The notes: a model not told the origin generated them from the letters alone. A DNA stretch of 64,000 bases from Nocardia vulneris (GCF_001613425.1 NZ_BDCI01000035.1:1-64000); one strand, 5' to 3'; positions 42,600 to 51,965 are shown, numbered from the stretch's first letter. Numbers and translations: made by a program.

Positions 42600-43355
42600 C
42601 TACTTGCTGACGTCGGTGCCGAAGTACTTGTCCGAAATCTTGGCCAGCGTGCCGTCGGCGCGCAGCTCGGTGAGCGCCTTGTCGACATCGGTGATCAGCC
42701 CGTCACCCTTGCGGGCGGCGAACGCCTGCTGGCTGGTCTCGCCCGTCTTGCCCGCGATCTTCACGCCGTTGTCACCGGTCTTCTTGGTGTACTCGGCGAC
42801 GGCGAGGGAGTCGTTGACGGTGGCGTCGACCCGGCCGTTCTTCAGCAGCTGGATGGCCTGCACGAAACCCTCCACCGCTTCGACCTTCGCGCCCGCGCCC
42901 GCCGCGACCTTGCCCCAGTTACTGGTCGCCGACTGGGCGCAGGTCTTGTCCTTCAGGTCGGCCAGCGTGGTGATGCCGTTGTTGTCCGACCGGGTGACGA
43001 TCACGCCGTCGGAGGTGGTGTACGGGCTCGACAGCGCGTACTTGTTCTTGCGCTCGTCGTTGATCGTCACCTGATTGGCCACGAGGTCGAACCGCTTGGA
43101 TTCGAGGCCCGCGAAGATGGCGTCCCACGGCGTCTGCACGAATTCGACCTTCTTGCCGAGCTTCTCGCCGACCGCCTGGATCACCTCGACGTCGTAACCG
43201 GTGATCTTGCCGTCCGCGCCCTGGAAGCTGAACGGCGAGTACGTGCCCTCGGTGCCGACCTTCAACACATTCGGATCGCTGCTGCTGCCGCAGGCGGTGA
43301 GCCCGGTGGCGGCGACGATGGCGAGCATGGCGGCGGCGAACAGCTTGCGACGCAC
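42600..43355 (-). CDS. Polar amino acid binding lipoprotein
   Basis: The 251-residue family 3 solute-binding protein has a lipoprotein signal (LFAAAMLAIVAATGLTAC, lipobox LTAC), then GTEGTYSPFSFQGADGKITGYDVEVIQAVGEKLG, the hallmark of cystine and polar amino acid receptors. GAGAGGGAACCC precedes the GTG. It forms a two-gene unit with the permease. Confidence 0.92.
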   Translation of the reverse strand: MRRKLFAAAMLAIVAATGLTACGSSSDPNVLKVGTEGTYSPFSFQGADGKITGYDVEVIQAVGEKLGKKVEFVQTPWDAIFAGLESKRFDLVANQVTINDERKNKYALSSPYTTSDGVIVTRSDNNGITTLADLKDKTCAQSATSNWGKVAAGAGAKVEAVEGFVQAIQLLKNGRVDATVNDSLAVAEYTKKTGDNGVKIAGKTGETSQQAFAARKGDGLITDVDKALTELRADGTLAKISDKYFGTDVSK

Positions 43356-43654
43356 GGGTTCCCTCTCTTCGGTGTATGGAGCTCCACACACAACACGCAA
43401 ATCCGGCCAAGGCTACGCCGGTATTTCTGCGAAGAACCCTATATCGATCATGGTGCGCAAAACGGTTGTACGGTCCAACCGGGTCTGCGCGTCGATCAGT
43501 TGGACTGGATCGGCGGCTATTGCTTCCGTGTCTATTGCTGCCGTCGCGCCGGGTTCTTCGTCCTCGGCAAGAGCTCTCCCAGGCAGGGGCGACCTGACCC
43601 GATGCCACAAAGACGGCGGGCACCCGGAAGTGCCCGCCGTCTCGATCGGATGGC

Positions 43655-44170
43655 TCAGTCGCGCAGCGGGCGACCGTCGCTGTCGGGCACCTTGCCGACC
43701 AGCATCAGGATGCCGTCGACCAGCGGCCAGATGAAGCCGACACCACAGGTCAGCCAGGTGACTGCGATCTGAGCGATGGCGATGCCGGTGTAGCCGGTGT
43801 AAAAACGGCCGACGCCGAAACTGCCGAGGAAGATCTGCAACAGGCCGGCGATCAGCTTCTGCTTCTCGGAGAAGGGCACACCGAACTGGTCGCGGCCGAA
43901 GGGGGCTTCCGGATCGTTCGGGTTGTAGCCCTGCGGCTGGCCGTAGGCGGCGGGCGGGTAGCCGCCCGGCTGCTGGCCGTACGGGTTGGGCTGACCGTAC
44001 TGCGGCTGCGCGTACGGATCAGCGGGCTGCGCGTAAGCGTCGGCGGGCTGGCCGTACTGCGGCTGGCCTGCGGTGTCCTGCGGCTTGTTCAGGTCCGGAC
44101 CCGTACCGGGCGGGCCGTACTGCGGGCCGCCTGCACCGGGGTTCTGCTGGTAGGGGTCGGTCACTGACAT
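43655..44170 (-). CDS. TM2 domain membrane protein with proline/glutamine-rich head
   Basis: The 171-residue protein has an N-terminal low-complexity region of YGQP/YAQP repeats (about residues 10-95) and a C-terminal TM2 domain: KQKLIAGLLQIFLGSFGVGRFYTGYTGIAIAQI, then two helices around WLTCGVGFIWPLVDGILML. GAGGAGGAC lies directly before the ATG. Its function is unknown; TM2 proteins are often in stress or envelope contexts. Confidence 0.88.
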   Translation of the reverse strand: MSVTDPYQQNPGAGGPQYGPPGTGPDLNKPQDTAGQPQYGQPADAYAQPADPYAQPQYGQPNPYGQQPGGYPPAAYGQPQGYNPNDPEAPFGRDQFGVPFSEKQKLIAGLLQIFLGSFGVGRFYTGYTGIAIAQIAVTWLTCGVGFIWPLVDGILMLVGKVPDSDGRPLRD

Positions 44171-44410
44171 GTCCTCCTCAGTCGGCCGGGGCGCTCCCTC
44201 ATCGGCCCCCGGCATGGATCCATCCGCCGAGCGGGAAGCTGCTCGCGGCGATCACGAGACATTCTGGCCGGGCCGACGTGTTTTGTCGCCCCCTTACCGT
44301 TCGGGGCATTCTCCCGAATTATCGCCGGTGCCGCGGTTCCGTTATCCGCCACGGAAAATTCGGAGCAAACCGGTGCGCGGGCCGCCGCAGCTACAGCGGT
44401 ACCGCGCAGC

Positions 44411-44768
44411 GCAGGACTTGCCGGGACCCGTCGGCGACGCCGGGTACATCCCGACGTGAACGGTGCCGACCCATCGCACAGCGGCACCGCGCCGCGCAGG
44501 ACTCGCCGGGATCCGTCGAGGACACCGGGTGCACCCCGACAGAAACTGTGCCGCCGCACGCACAGCGGCACCGCGCCGCGCAGGACTTGCCAGGATCCGT
44601 CGGCGACGCCGGGTACACCCCGACGTGAACGGTGCCGCCGCACGCACAGCGGCACCGCGCCGCGCAGGACTTGCCAGGATCCGTCGGCGACGCCGGTGCA
44701 CGCCGACGTGAACGGTGCCGCCGTACGCACAGCGGCAGCGCGACGGTCAGGATTTGCCGGTATCCGTG
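44411..44768. repeat. 84-bp tandem repeat running into the lgt 3' end
   Basis: CAGGACTTGCC-type blocks recur at 44412, 44497, 44581, 44665 and 44748, a period of 83-85 bp. Shared blocks include ATCCGTCGGCGACGCCGG, CCGACGTGAACGGTGCCG and GCACAGCGGCACCGCGCCG. The fifth unit includes the lgt stop codon and about six last codons (CAGGATTTGCCGGTATCCGT). The 44171-44410 remainder has no gene. Confidence 0.85.
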
Positions 44769-46201
44769 GTGTCCTTTGCTGTGTCCTTCGACAAGGAGGT
44801 GTCGGCGGACGCGGCTTCGGCGGAATCATCCGAAGCGCCCTCGGCAGTGGTCTCGCCGGCCTTGCCGGTGGACTCCGAGGCGGCGTCGGTGGCGGTCGAC
44901 CCGCTCGTCTCAGCCGCGGTATCCGTGGTGGCCGACTCGGCTGCCTTACCGGTGGACGCCGGCGCGGCGTCGGTCCCGCTCGTCTCAGCCGCGGCGTCTG
45001 CGGTGGTCGACTCGGCTACCTTGCCCGTGGACACCGGCGCGGCGTCGGTCCCGCTCGTCTCAGCCGCGGCGTCTGCGGTGGTCGCCTTGTCCGCCTTGCC
45101 GGTGGACGTCGAAGCGGCTTCGGTCGCACCCGACTCGGCCTCGGCGGTGTCCCCTGCCGCATCGCCGCCCGCGGCAACCTCCTCCGGCTCATCCGCGGCA
45201 GCTTCGTCCGCGGACTCGGTGGACGCGTCCGCCGCCGTCTCGTCGGCCGAATCCTTGCTCAGCGCAACGGCACCCGCACCCGCGCCGGACGCCGCCGCCG
45301 CGCGCAACGCGCCGAGCTGCCACGGCCACGGTCGCTGCTCGGCTGCGGGCTGCAATTGCTCGGCCGTCTCCCGGCCCTTGGTCGCGAACACGAAATAGGC
45401 GATGGCCGCGAGGAATACGAGCGCGGAGGTGAACGAGTTGATGCGGATGCCCGCGATCTTGGTGGCCTCGTCGTCGCGCATCAGCTCGACGAAGAAGCGG
45501 CCGAAGCTGTAACCCGCGACGTAGAGCGCGAAGAGCCGGCCGTGCCCGATCCGGTAGCGCTTGTCCAGCTGCACGAGCAGCACGACGATCAGCACGTTCC
45601 AGAGCAGTTCGTACAGGAAGGTCGGATGCACGACCTTGTCGACGACGCCGTTGGAGACGCCGTTCATCGCGTCCGGCTTCAGGTTGTCGTCGTAGCGGAA
45701 GTAGATCTCTAGGCCCCACGGCAATTCGGTGGTGCGGCCGTACAACTCCTGGTTGAAATAGTTGCCGAGCCGGCCGATCGCCTGGGCCAGCAGGATCGGC
45801 GGCGCGATCGCGTCGCCCAAGGCGGGCAACGGGATTCGATACACCCGGCAGCCGATCCAGGCGCCGACGCCGCCGAGCAGCACCGCGCCCCAGATGCCGA
45901 GGCCGCCGTTCCAGATCTCCAGCGCGGCTTTGGGGTCGCCGTCGGCGCCGAAGTACTTCTGCCAGTCGGTGGCGACGTGATACAGCCGGCCACCGACCAG
46001 ACCGAACGGCACCGCGAACATCGCGACGTCCAGGATGGTGCCGGGCTGCCCGCCGCGAGCGCGCCACCGCCGCTCGCCCCACCAGATGGCGACGATGATG
46101 CCGAGGATGATGCACAGCGCGTAGGCCCGCAGCGGGAAGGGACCGATGTGCCACACGCCCTGCGGGGGGCTGGGAATGTACGCCAGGACTCGTAAGGTCA
46201 C
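44747..46201 (-). CDS. lgt: Prolipoprotein diacylglyceryl transferase with long repeated C-terminus
   Basis: The 484-residue protein has the Lgt core in residues 1-280: seven membrane helices, the catalytic HIGPFPLRAYALC region and the signature GRLGNYFNQELYGRTTELPWG, then HPTFLYE. It transfers diacylglyceryl to lipobox cysteines. The remaining 200 residues are an Ala/Thr/Glu-rich cytoplasmic tail with four or five copies of a 24-residue repeat (STGKVAESTTADAAAETSGT), much longer than in E. coli. It starts at GTG, downstream of trpA as in M. tuberculosis. Confidence 0.95.
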   Translation of the reverse strand: MTLRVLAYIPSPPQGVWHIGPFPLRAYALCIILGIIVAIWWGERRWRARGGQPGTILDVAMFAVPFGLVGGRLYHVATDWQKYFGADGDPKAALEIWNGGLGIWGAVLLGGVGAWIGCRVYRIPLPALGDAIAPPILLAQAIGRLGNYFNQELYGRTTELPWGLEIYFRYDDNLKPDAMNGVSNGVVDKVVHPTFLYELLWNVLIVVLLVQLDKRYRIGHGRLFALYVAGYSFGRFFVELMRDDEATKIAGIRINSFTSALVFLAAIAYFVFATKGRETAEQLQPAAEQRPWPWQLGALRAAAASGAGAGAVALSKDSADETAADASTESADEAAADEPEEVAAGGDAAGDTAEAESGATEAASTSTGKADKATTADAAAETSGTDAAPVSTGKVAESTTADAAAETSGTDAAPASTGKAAESATTDTAAETSGSTATDAASESTGKAGETTAEGASDDSAEAASADTSLSKDTAKDTTDTGKS

Positions 46202-46308
46202 GGGGCCACCGTAGCGGAGATCGCGCAGCGCGCTGGAACCACCGCACCGTGGCGGCCTACTGGGGAGCCGTCACGCCCCGCGGAACTCTGCTGCGGAACC
46301 CCTCGGGA

Positions 46309-47109
46309 CTACGACGCGACAGTCGCCGAACGCACGCCCTCGGCCAGCTCGGCGGTCAGCGCGCGCACCGCGTCCAGGCTCTCGCCCGCGGCGCTCACCA
46401 GGGCCGAGCCGACGATGACTCCGTCTGCGTAGGAAGCGATTTCGGCTGCCTGCGCCCCCGAGCGCACGCCGAGACCGACGCCGATCGGGATATCGGAGTG
46501 TGCCCGGATCCGAGCGCACAGCGCGGGCGCCGCCGAGGAGACCACGTCGCGCGCACCGGTGACACCCATCGTCGACGCCGCGTAGACGAACCCGCGTGAC
46601 GCCTCCAACGTCTTCACCAGGCGCTCCTCGGTGGAGGACGGCGCGACCAGGAAGATGCGGTCCAGGTTGTGCGTGGACGAGGCGACGAACCAGTCGTCGG
46701 CTTCGTCGGGAATCAGGTTGGGCGTGATGATTCCGGCGCCACCCGCGGCGGCGAGATCGCGCGCGAAACGGTCGACGCCGTACTTCAGCACCGGATTCCA
46801 GTAGCTCATGACGACCGCCTGGCCGCCGGCCCCGGTGATCGCCTCGACGACGGAGAACACGTCGCGCACCCGCACCCCGCCGCGCAGCGCCTGATCGGCG
46901 GCGGCCTGGATGGTCGGGCCGTCCATCACCGGGTCGGAGTAGGCGACGCCGACTTCGACGATGTCGCAACCGGATTCGACCATGGTGCGGCAGACCTCGA
47001 TGGAACCGGCCAGATCGGGGTAGCCCGCGGGCAGGTAACCGATGAGCGCGGCCCGCCCTTCACCGCGCGCTGCGGCAAAGGTATTAGCAAGGCGAGACTG
47101 CTGACTCAC
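46309..47109 (-). CDS. trpA: Tryptophan synthase alpha chain
   Basis: The 266-residue TIM barrel has the catalytic acids in CDIVEVGVAYSDPVMDGPTIQ (Glu near 52, Asp near 63) and the phosphate-binding GVGLGVRSG near 210-220. It cleaves indole-3-glycerol phosphate and channels indole to TrpB. The GTG start overlaps the stop of a 26-codon mini-ORF that is coupled to trpB. Confidence 0.95.
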   Translation of the reverse strand: MSQQSRLANTFAAARGEGRAALIGYLPAGYPDLAGSIEVCRTMVESGCDIVEVGVAYSDPVMDGPTIQAAADQALRGGVRVRDVFSVVEAITGAGGQAVVMSYWNPVLKYGVDRFARDLAAAGGAGIITPNLIPDEADDWFVASSTHNLDRIFLVAPSSTEERLVKTLEASRGFVYAASTMGVTGARDVVSSAAPALCARIRAHSDIPIGVGLGVRSGAQAAEIASYADGVIVGSALVSAAGESLDAVRALTAELAEGVRSATVAS

Positions 47110-47186
47110 GACTGCGCCTCGCTGACGCTCGGCTCCGTCGACGTCACGGACGCTGTGCCCATGATTCGCTCACTTCGCTCGCTCAT
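47106..47186 (-). CDS. 26-codon coupling ORF between trpB and trpA
   Basis: Its ATG overlaps the trpB TGA (ATGA), and its TGA overlaps the trpA GTG (GTGA). The product would be MSERSERIMGTASVTSTEPS and six more residues, without a recognised fold. The arrangement would carry ribosomes from trpB across the 73-nt gap to trpA and so keep the subunits in balance. Whether the peptide itself matters is unknown. Confidence 0.45.
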   Translation of the reverse strand: MSERSERIMGTASVTSTEPSVSEAQS

Positions 47187-48445
47187 GACTGACTAGCCCC
47201 TTCATCCAACAGCCCGAACCAGCGCGCCGCGGTGTCCATGTCTTTGTCACCGCGCCCGGAGAGGTTGACCAGGATGATCGAGCCGGGGCCGAGTTCCTTG
47301 CCCAGTTGCAGGGCGCCCGCGACCGCGTGCGCGGACTCGATCGCCGGGATGATGCCCTCGGTGCGGCTGAGCAGCAGCAGCGCGTCCATCGCCTCGGTGT
47401 CGGTGACCGGGCGGTATTCGGCGCGGCCGATGTCCTTGAGGTAGGCGTGCTCGGGGCCGACGCCCGGGTAGTCCAGACCGGCCGAGATGGAATGCGACTC
47501 GATGGTCTGGCCGTCCTCGTCCTGCAGCAGGTACGAGTACGCGCCCTGGAACGCGCCCGGCGTGCCGCCGGTGAACGTGGCTGCGTGCCTTCCGGTTTCG
47601 ACACCGTCACCGGCCGCCTCGTATCCGATCAACCGGACCTCGGCGTCGTCGATGAAGGCGTGGAAGATGCCGATGGCGTTGGAGCCGCCGCCGACGCAGG
47701 CGACGACGGCGTCGGGCAACTGCCCGGTCGACTCCTGCACCTGCACCCGAGCCTCCAGCCCGATGACGCGCTGGAAGTCGCGCACCAGCATCGGGAACGG
47801 ATGCGGGCCCGCGGCCGTGCCGAAGCAGTAGTAGGTGTCGTCGGCGTTGCTTACCCAGTCGCGCAGCGCCTCGTTGATGGCGTCCTTGAGCGTCTGCGAA
47901 CCGGTGGTCACCGAGATCACCTCGGCGCCGAGCAGGCGCATGCGCGCCACGTTCAGCGCCTGCCGCGCGGTGTCGACGGCGCCCATGTAGATCACGCAGT
48001 CGAGGCCGAGCAGCGCGCACGCGGTGGCGGTGGCGACGCCGTGCTGGCCGGCGCCGGTCTCCGCGATCACGCGGGTCTTGCCCATCCGCTTGGCGAGCAG
48101 CGCCTGACCGAGCACGTTGTTGATCTTGTGCGAACCGGTGTGGTTCAGGTCTTCCCGCTTGAGCAGGATGCGGGCGCCGCCCGCGTGCTCGGCGAGCCGG
48201 GTGCACTCGAACACCGGCGACGGCCGCCCGGTGTAGTCCCGCTGCAACCGATCGAGTTCGTTCAGGAAGTCCGGGTCCAGCCGGGACTTCTCATAGGTCG
48301 CGGTGACCTCTTCGATGACCGCCATCAGCGCCTCGGGCACATGCCGGCCGCCGTAGACGCCGAAGTGGCCGCCGGTGTCGGGCTCGTGCGCGCTGCGGTG
48401 CGCGACGCCCTCGCTGGCCGCGGGTAGACCGCTCACCGTCGTCAC
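47183..48445 (-). CDS. trpB: Tryptophan synthase beta chain
   Basis: The 420-residue PLP enzyme has the lysine site LNHTGSHKINN, the phosphate loop GGGSNAIG and the active site motif ETGAGQHGVA. It condenses indole and serine. It overlaps trpC by 4 nt. Confidence 0.97.
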   Translation of the reverse strand: MTTVSGLPAASEGVAHRSAHEPDTGGHFGVYGGRHVPEALMAVIEEVTATYEKSRLDPDFLNELDRLQRDYTGRPSPVFECTRLAEHAGGARILLKREDLNHTGSHKINNVLGQALLAKRMGKTRVIAETGAGQHGVATATACALLGLDCVIYMGAVDTARQALNVARMRLLGAEVISVTTGSQTLKDAINEALRDWVSNADDTYYCFGTAAGPHPFPMLVRDFQRVIGLEARVQVQESTGQLPDAVVACVGGGSNAIGIFHAFIDDAEVRLIGYEAAGDGVETGRHAATFTGGTPGAFQGAYSYLLQDEDGQTIESHSISAGLDYPGVGPEHAYLKDIGRAEYRPVTDTEAMDALLLLSRTEGIIPAIESAHAVAGALQLGKELGPGSIILVNLSGRGDKDMDTAARWFGLLDEGASQS

Positions 48446-49260
48446 CGGCCCCGCCGCGCGGGCTTCGGGCAGGACGGGTGGGTACCGGCGGTCACCAGCT
48501 CGGAGACCGCGGCACGCGGGTCGCCGCTGGTCACCAGGCCCTCGCCGACGAGCACCGCGTCGGCGCCCGCGCCGGCGTAGGCCAGCAGGTCGGCGGTGCC
48601 GCGGATGCCGGACTCGGCGATCCGGATGACCTCGGTGGGCAGGCCGGGCGCGATCCGCGCGAACACGTCGCGGTCGACCTCGAGCGTCTTCAGGTTGCGC
48701 GCGTTCACCCCGATCACCGACGCGCCCGCCTCCAGCGCGCGGTCGGCCTCTTCCTCGGTGTGCACCTCGACGAGCGCGGTCATGCCGAGCGATTCGGTGC
48801 GGTCGATCAGCGAGGACAGCACGTCCTGCTCCAGCGCCGCGACGATCAGCAGGATCACGTCGGCGCCGTGCGCCCTGGCCTCGTGGATCTGGTACGGGCC
48901 GACGACGAAGTCCTTGCGCAGGATCGGGATGTTCACCGTGGCGCGGACCGCGTCGAGGTCGTCGAGCGACCCGTGGAAGCGGCGGCCCTCGGTGAGCACG
49001 CTGATGATCCGCGCGCCGCCGTCCTCGTACGCCTTGGCCAGGCTGGCCGGGTCCGGGATGTCGGCCAGTTCGCCCTTGGAGGGGCTGGCCCGCTTCACCT
49101 CGGCGATGACGCCGATACCGTCTTCGAGGAGTGCCGCGCGCGCGTCGAGCGGGCTGGACGCCGCCGCTGCGGCCGCCTTGATCGCCTGAAAATCGAGGAG
49201 GGCTTCCCGAGCGGCCACATCCGCGCGGACCCCGTCGAGAATCGAGTCGAGTACCGTCAT
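48442..49260 (-). CDS. trpC: Indole-3-glycerol phosphate synthase
   Basis: The 272-residue barrel has IAEVKRASPSKG (catalytic Lys), ILRKDFVVGPYQI and GVNARNLKTLEVD, then AESGIRGTADL. It closes the indole ring of CdRP. It lies 183 nt downstream of the membrane protein gene; the gap holds no clear attenuator, and codes no tryptophan-rich leader I can defend. Confidence 0.97.
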   Translation of the reverse strand: MTVLDSILDGVRADVAAREALLDFQAIKAAAAAASSPLDARAALLEDGIGVIAEVKRASPSKGELADIPDPASLAKAYEDGGARIISVLTEGRRFHGSLDDLDAVRATVNIPILRKDFVVGPYQIHEARAHGADVILLIVAALEQDVLSSLIDRTESLGMTALVEVHTEEEADRALEAGASVIGVNARNLKTLEVDRDVFARIAPGLPTEVIRIAESGIRGTADLLAYAGAGADAVLVGEGLVTSGDPRAAVSELVTAGTHPSCPKPARRGR

Positions 49261-49443
49261 CTGGCTCGAATCCTTTCTGGGGAGACGGACTTGCTACCTG
49301 AGAATCCCCCCAGGCGCTGTCTCACCGATGCTGACCAAGAATAAATGGACGTACCGGCCGCGTTTTCGGCGGGTCTTGTTGTGGACCAGGCAACCAATCC
49401 GCGCGCAAGGTGGGGCCCACCACAGTCGCCGCGCGCGGATATC

Positions 49444-50409
49444 TCAGCGGGCACGACCGCCCGCCTCGCCCGTGTCCGCCTCGTCCGGTCGCCGGTCCGA
49501 GGTCACGGCGTCTTCGGTCGGGTCGGTGCCCGCGTCCAGCGCGTCCCACAGCACCCGCTCGGACAGCTGACCGGAGTTCGGTTCCGTGCCCGCCTGCGCG
49601 TCGCGGCGCTGAGTGACCTGTTCGGTGGCCGCCGCGCGCCGGAACACCGGGTTGTCGTACTTGCCGGACAGGCGCGCGGTGTCCTGCGGCATCCGGGTGA
49701 GCAGCGCGCCCGCCACGAACGCCGCAAGCGCGCCGAGCAGTGCGAGCACGGCGGGCAGTGACGCGGTCGTCGCCTGCTCCACCTGCGCCCTGGCCGGCAG
49801 TTCGGCCAGCGTCGCGGCGCGTTCGGCGATCTTGCCGGAGCTGGTGAGCAGCGCGAAGGCGGGCACCGCGGCAACCGCGGCGACCAGCGCGATGAGCACC
49901 CCGAGCACGCGGCGCAGCCAGCCGCGAGTGGCCAGCACCGCCGCGACGGACGCGAGCAGCACCAGCGCCAGCGGCGTGAGCGCGCCGAACCAGACGCCGC
50001 CGTTGAGGCGATCGGTGCGCGGCTCGGTGAGGCCGTCCGAGGAGGTGACCGTCACCCAGGTCAGTCGCGAGGCGCCCCACAGTGCCGCGGCGGCGAAAGC
50101 CAGCAGGACCAGCGGACCGATCGGGTACTTGCGTCGCGTGCCGGGTGCGCCGGTCGTGTCCTGGACGTCGGCGATCGGGCTCGAATCCCCTGCGGCCTGA
50201 CTCGAATCCCCAGTGGCTCGGCTCGAATCCGTCGAGGCCCGGCCCGAGTCCGCGGCAGCCCGGCCCGAGTCCGCGGCAGCCCGGCCCGAGTCCGCGGCAC
50301 CCCGGTTCGAATCCGCGGCACCCCGGTTCGAGTCCGCGGCAGCCCGGCCCGAATCCGCGGCAGCCCGGTTCGAATCCGCGGCGCCTCGGCTCGGCTCGGC
50401 TTCGCTCAT
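49444..50409 (-). CDS. Trp-operon-associated membrane protein with heptad repeats
   Basis: The 321-residue protein corresponds to the actinobacterial Trp-associated membrane protein (Rv1610 position): four helices around IGPLVLLAFAAAALWGASRL, then a cytoplasmic tail with GKYDNPVFRR. Its N-terminus has about ten copies of a seven-residue repeat (AADSGRA/AADSNRG) encoded by a 21-bp tandem array at about 50176-50396. It overlaps trpE by 4 nt (ATGA). Its role is unknown. Confidence 0.88.
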   Translation of the reverse strand: MSEAEPSRGAADSNRAAADSGRAAADSNRGAADSNRGAADSGRAAADSGRAAADSGRASTDSSRATGDSSQAAGDSSPIADVQDTTGAPGTRRKYPIGPLVLLAFAAAALWGASRLTWVTVTSSDGLTEPRTDRLNGGVWFGALTPLALVLLASVAAVLATRGWLRRVLGVLIALVAAVAAVPAFALLTSSGKIAERAATLAELPARAQVEQATTASLPAVLALLGALAAFVAGALLTRMPQDTARLSGKYDNPVFRRAAATEQVTQRRDAQAGTEPNSGQLSERVLWDALDAGTDPTEDAVTSDRRPDEADTGEAGGRAR

Positions 50410-51965
50410 GCGGTGTCGCCGATCGTCGCGTCCGGTTCCGCACCGAACGCGCGGACCGTCTTCGCCGAGGCGATCGCGCGCAACACCGCCATGGCCTTGT
50501 TGCGGGCCTCGACGTCTTCGTACTCGGGATCGGAGTCGGCGACCACCCCCGCGCCCGCTTGCACGTACGCGGTCCCGTCCTTCAGCAGCGCGGTGCGAAT
50601 GGCGATCGCGGTGTCCGCGTCGCCGGCGAAGTCGAGGTAGCCGACCACGCCGCCGTAGACGCCGCGCCGGGTGGGCTCGAGTTCCTCGATGAGTTCCATC
50701 GCGCGCACCTTCGGCGCGCCGGACAGCGTGCCCGCGGGGAAGCAGGCACGCACCGCGTCGAGCGCGTTCTTGCCGGGCGCGAGCCGGCCCGACACCGTCG
50801 AAACCAGGTGCATCACATGGCTGTAGCGCTCGATGTGCCGGTACTCGGTGACGCGCACGGTGCCCGGCTGGCAGACCCGCCCGAGATCGTTGCGACCGAG
50901 GTCGACGAGCATCAGGTGCTCGGCGTTCTCCTTCTCGTCGGCGAGCAGGCCCTTCTCCAGCAGGATGTCGTCTTCTTCGGTGGCACCGCGCCAGCGGGTG
51001 CCCGCGATCGGATGGGTGGTCGCGACGCCCTCCTTCACGGTCACCAGCGATTCGGGGCTGGAGCCGACGATGGAGAACGCGGTGCCGCCGTCGCCGTCCG
51101 GGATGTGCAGCAGGTACATGTACGGGCTCGGGTTCGAGGCGCGCAGCATGCGGTACAGGTCCAGCGGGGCGCCGTCGTAGTCCATCTCGAAGCGCTGCGA
51201 GAGCACCACCTGGAACGCCTCGCCCGCCTCGATCTCCTTGACCAGGCGGCGCACACCGGCGCCGAATTCCTCGGTGGTGCGTTTGCGCCGGTACTCCGGG
51301 TCGGGCTGGTCGAACACCGAGACCGTCGAGGGCGCGGGAGCCGCGAGGGCCTCGGTCATCCGGTCCAGGCGGGCCAGCGCCTCGTCGTAGGCCTCGTCGA
51401 CCCGTTCGGCGGTGCCGTTCCAGTTGACCGCGTTGGTGATCAGGGTGATGGCGCCCTCGTGGTGGTCGAACGCGGCCAGATCGGTGGCCAGCAGCAGCAC
51501 CATCTCGGGCAGTTGCAGATCGTCGAGGGCCAGGTTGGGCAGGCGTTCGATGCGCCGGACCGCGTCGTAGCCGAGATAGCCGACCATGCCGCTGGTCAGC
51601 GGCGGCAGGCCGGGCAGCCGCTCGGTGCGCAGCAGTTGCAGCGTCTCCCGCAGGGCCACCAGGGGATCGCCGCCCGCGGGGGCGTCGACCGGGATGTTGC
51701 CGAGCCACGCCGCTTCGCCGTCCACCACGGTCAGCGCCGAGGGGCTGCCCGCGCCGATGAACGACCAGCGCGACCACGAGCGCCCGTTCTCGGCGGACTC
51801 GAACAGGAAGGTTCCCGCCCGGTCGCCGGCCAGCTTGCGGTACGCGGAGAGCGGAGTTTCGGAGTCCGCCAACACCTTTCGGGTCACCGGTACCACTCGA
51901 TGGGCCGCGGCCAGCTGATGGAACTGTTCGCGGGTCGTGGTGGTGGGAGTCGACGCGCCGTGCAT
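50406..51965 (-). CDS. trpE: Anthranilate synthase component I
   Basis: The 519-residue protein has the chorismate-binding domain (GEAFQVVLSQRFE; IAGTRWRG; FPAGTLSGAPKVRAMELIEE) and the tryptophan feedback motif LFES-x10-S near residue 55, a variant of LLES-x10-S. It makes anthranilate from chorismate with a glutamine amidotransferase partner, which is not in this window. It is the first gene of the trp operon. Confidence 0.97.
   Translation of the reverse strand: MHGASTPTTTTREQFHQLAAAHRVVPVTRKVLADSETPLSAYRKLAGDRAGTFLFESAENGRSWSRWSFIGAGSPSALTVVDGEAAWLGNIPVDAPAGGDPLVALRETLQLLRTERLPGLPPLTSGMVGYLGYDAVRRIERLPNLALDDLQLPEMVLLLATDLAAFDHHEGAITLITNAVNWNGTAERVDEAYDEALARLDRMTEALAAPAPSTVSVFDQPDPEYRRKRTTEEFGAGVRRLVKEIEAGEAFQVVLSQRFEMDYDGAPLDLYRMLRASNPSPYMYLLHIPDGDGGTAFSIVGSSPESLVTVKEGVATTHPIAGTRWRGATEEDDILLEKGLLADEKENAEHLMLVDLGRNDLGRVCQPGTVRVTEYRHIERYSHVMHLVSTVSGRLAPGKNALDAVRACFPAGTLSGAPKVRAMELIEELEPTRRGVYGGVVGYLDFAGDADTAIAIRTALLKDGTAYVQAGAGVVADSDPEYEDVEARNKAMAVLRAIASAKTVRAFGAEPDATIGDTA

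Noticed and set aside
44411..44746. Tandem repeats of about 84 bp considered as a CRISPR array
   Set aside because: There are no short repeats separated by unique spacers; the whole unit repeats, and no cas genes are present.
49261..49443. Possible trp attenuator or leader peptide before trpC
   Set aside because: No short frame with adjacent Trp codons and no competing hairpins were found; the gap looks like plain spacer.
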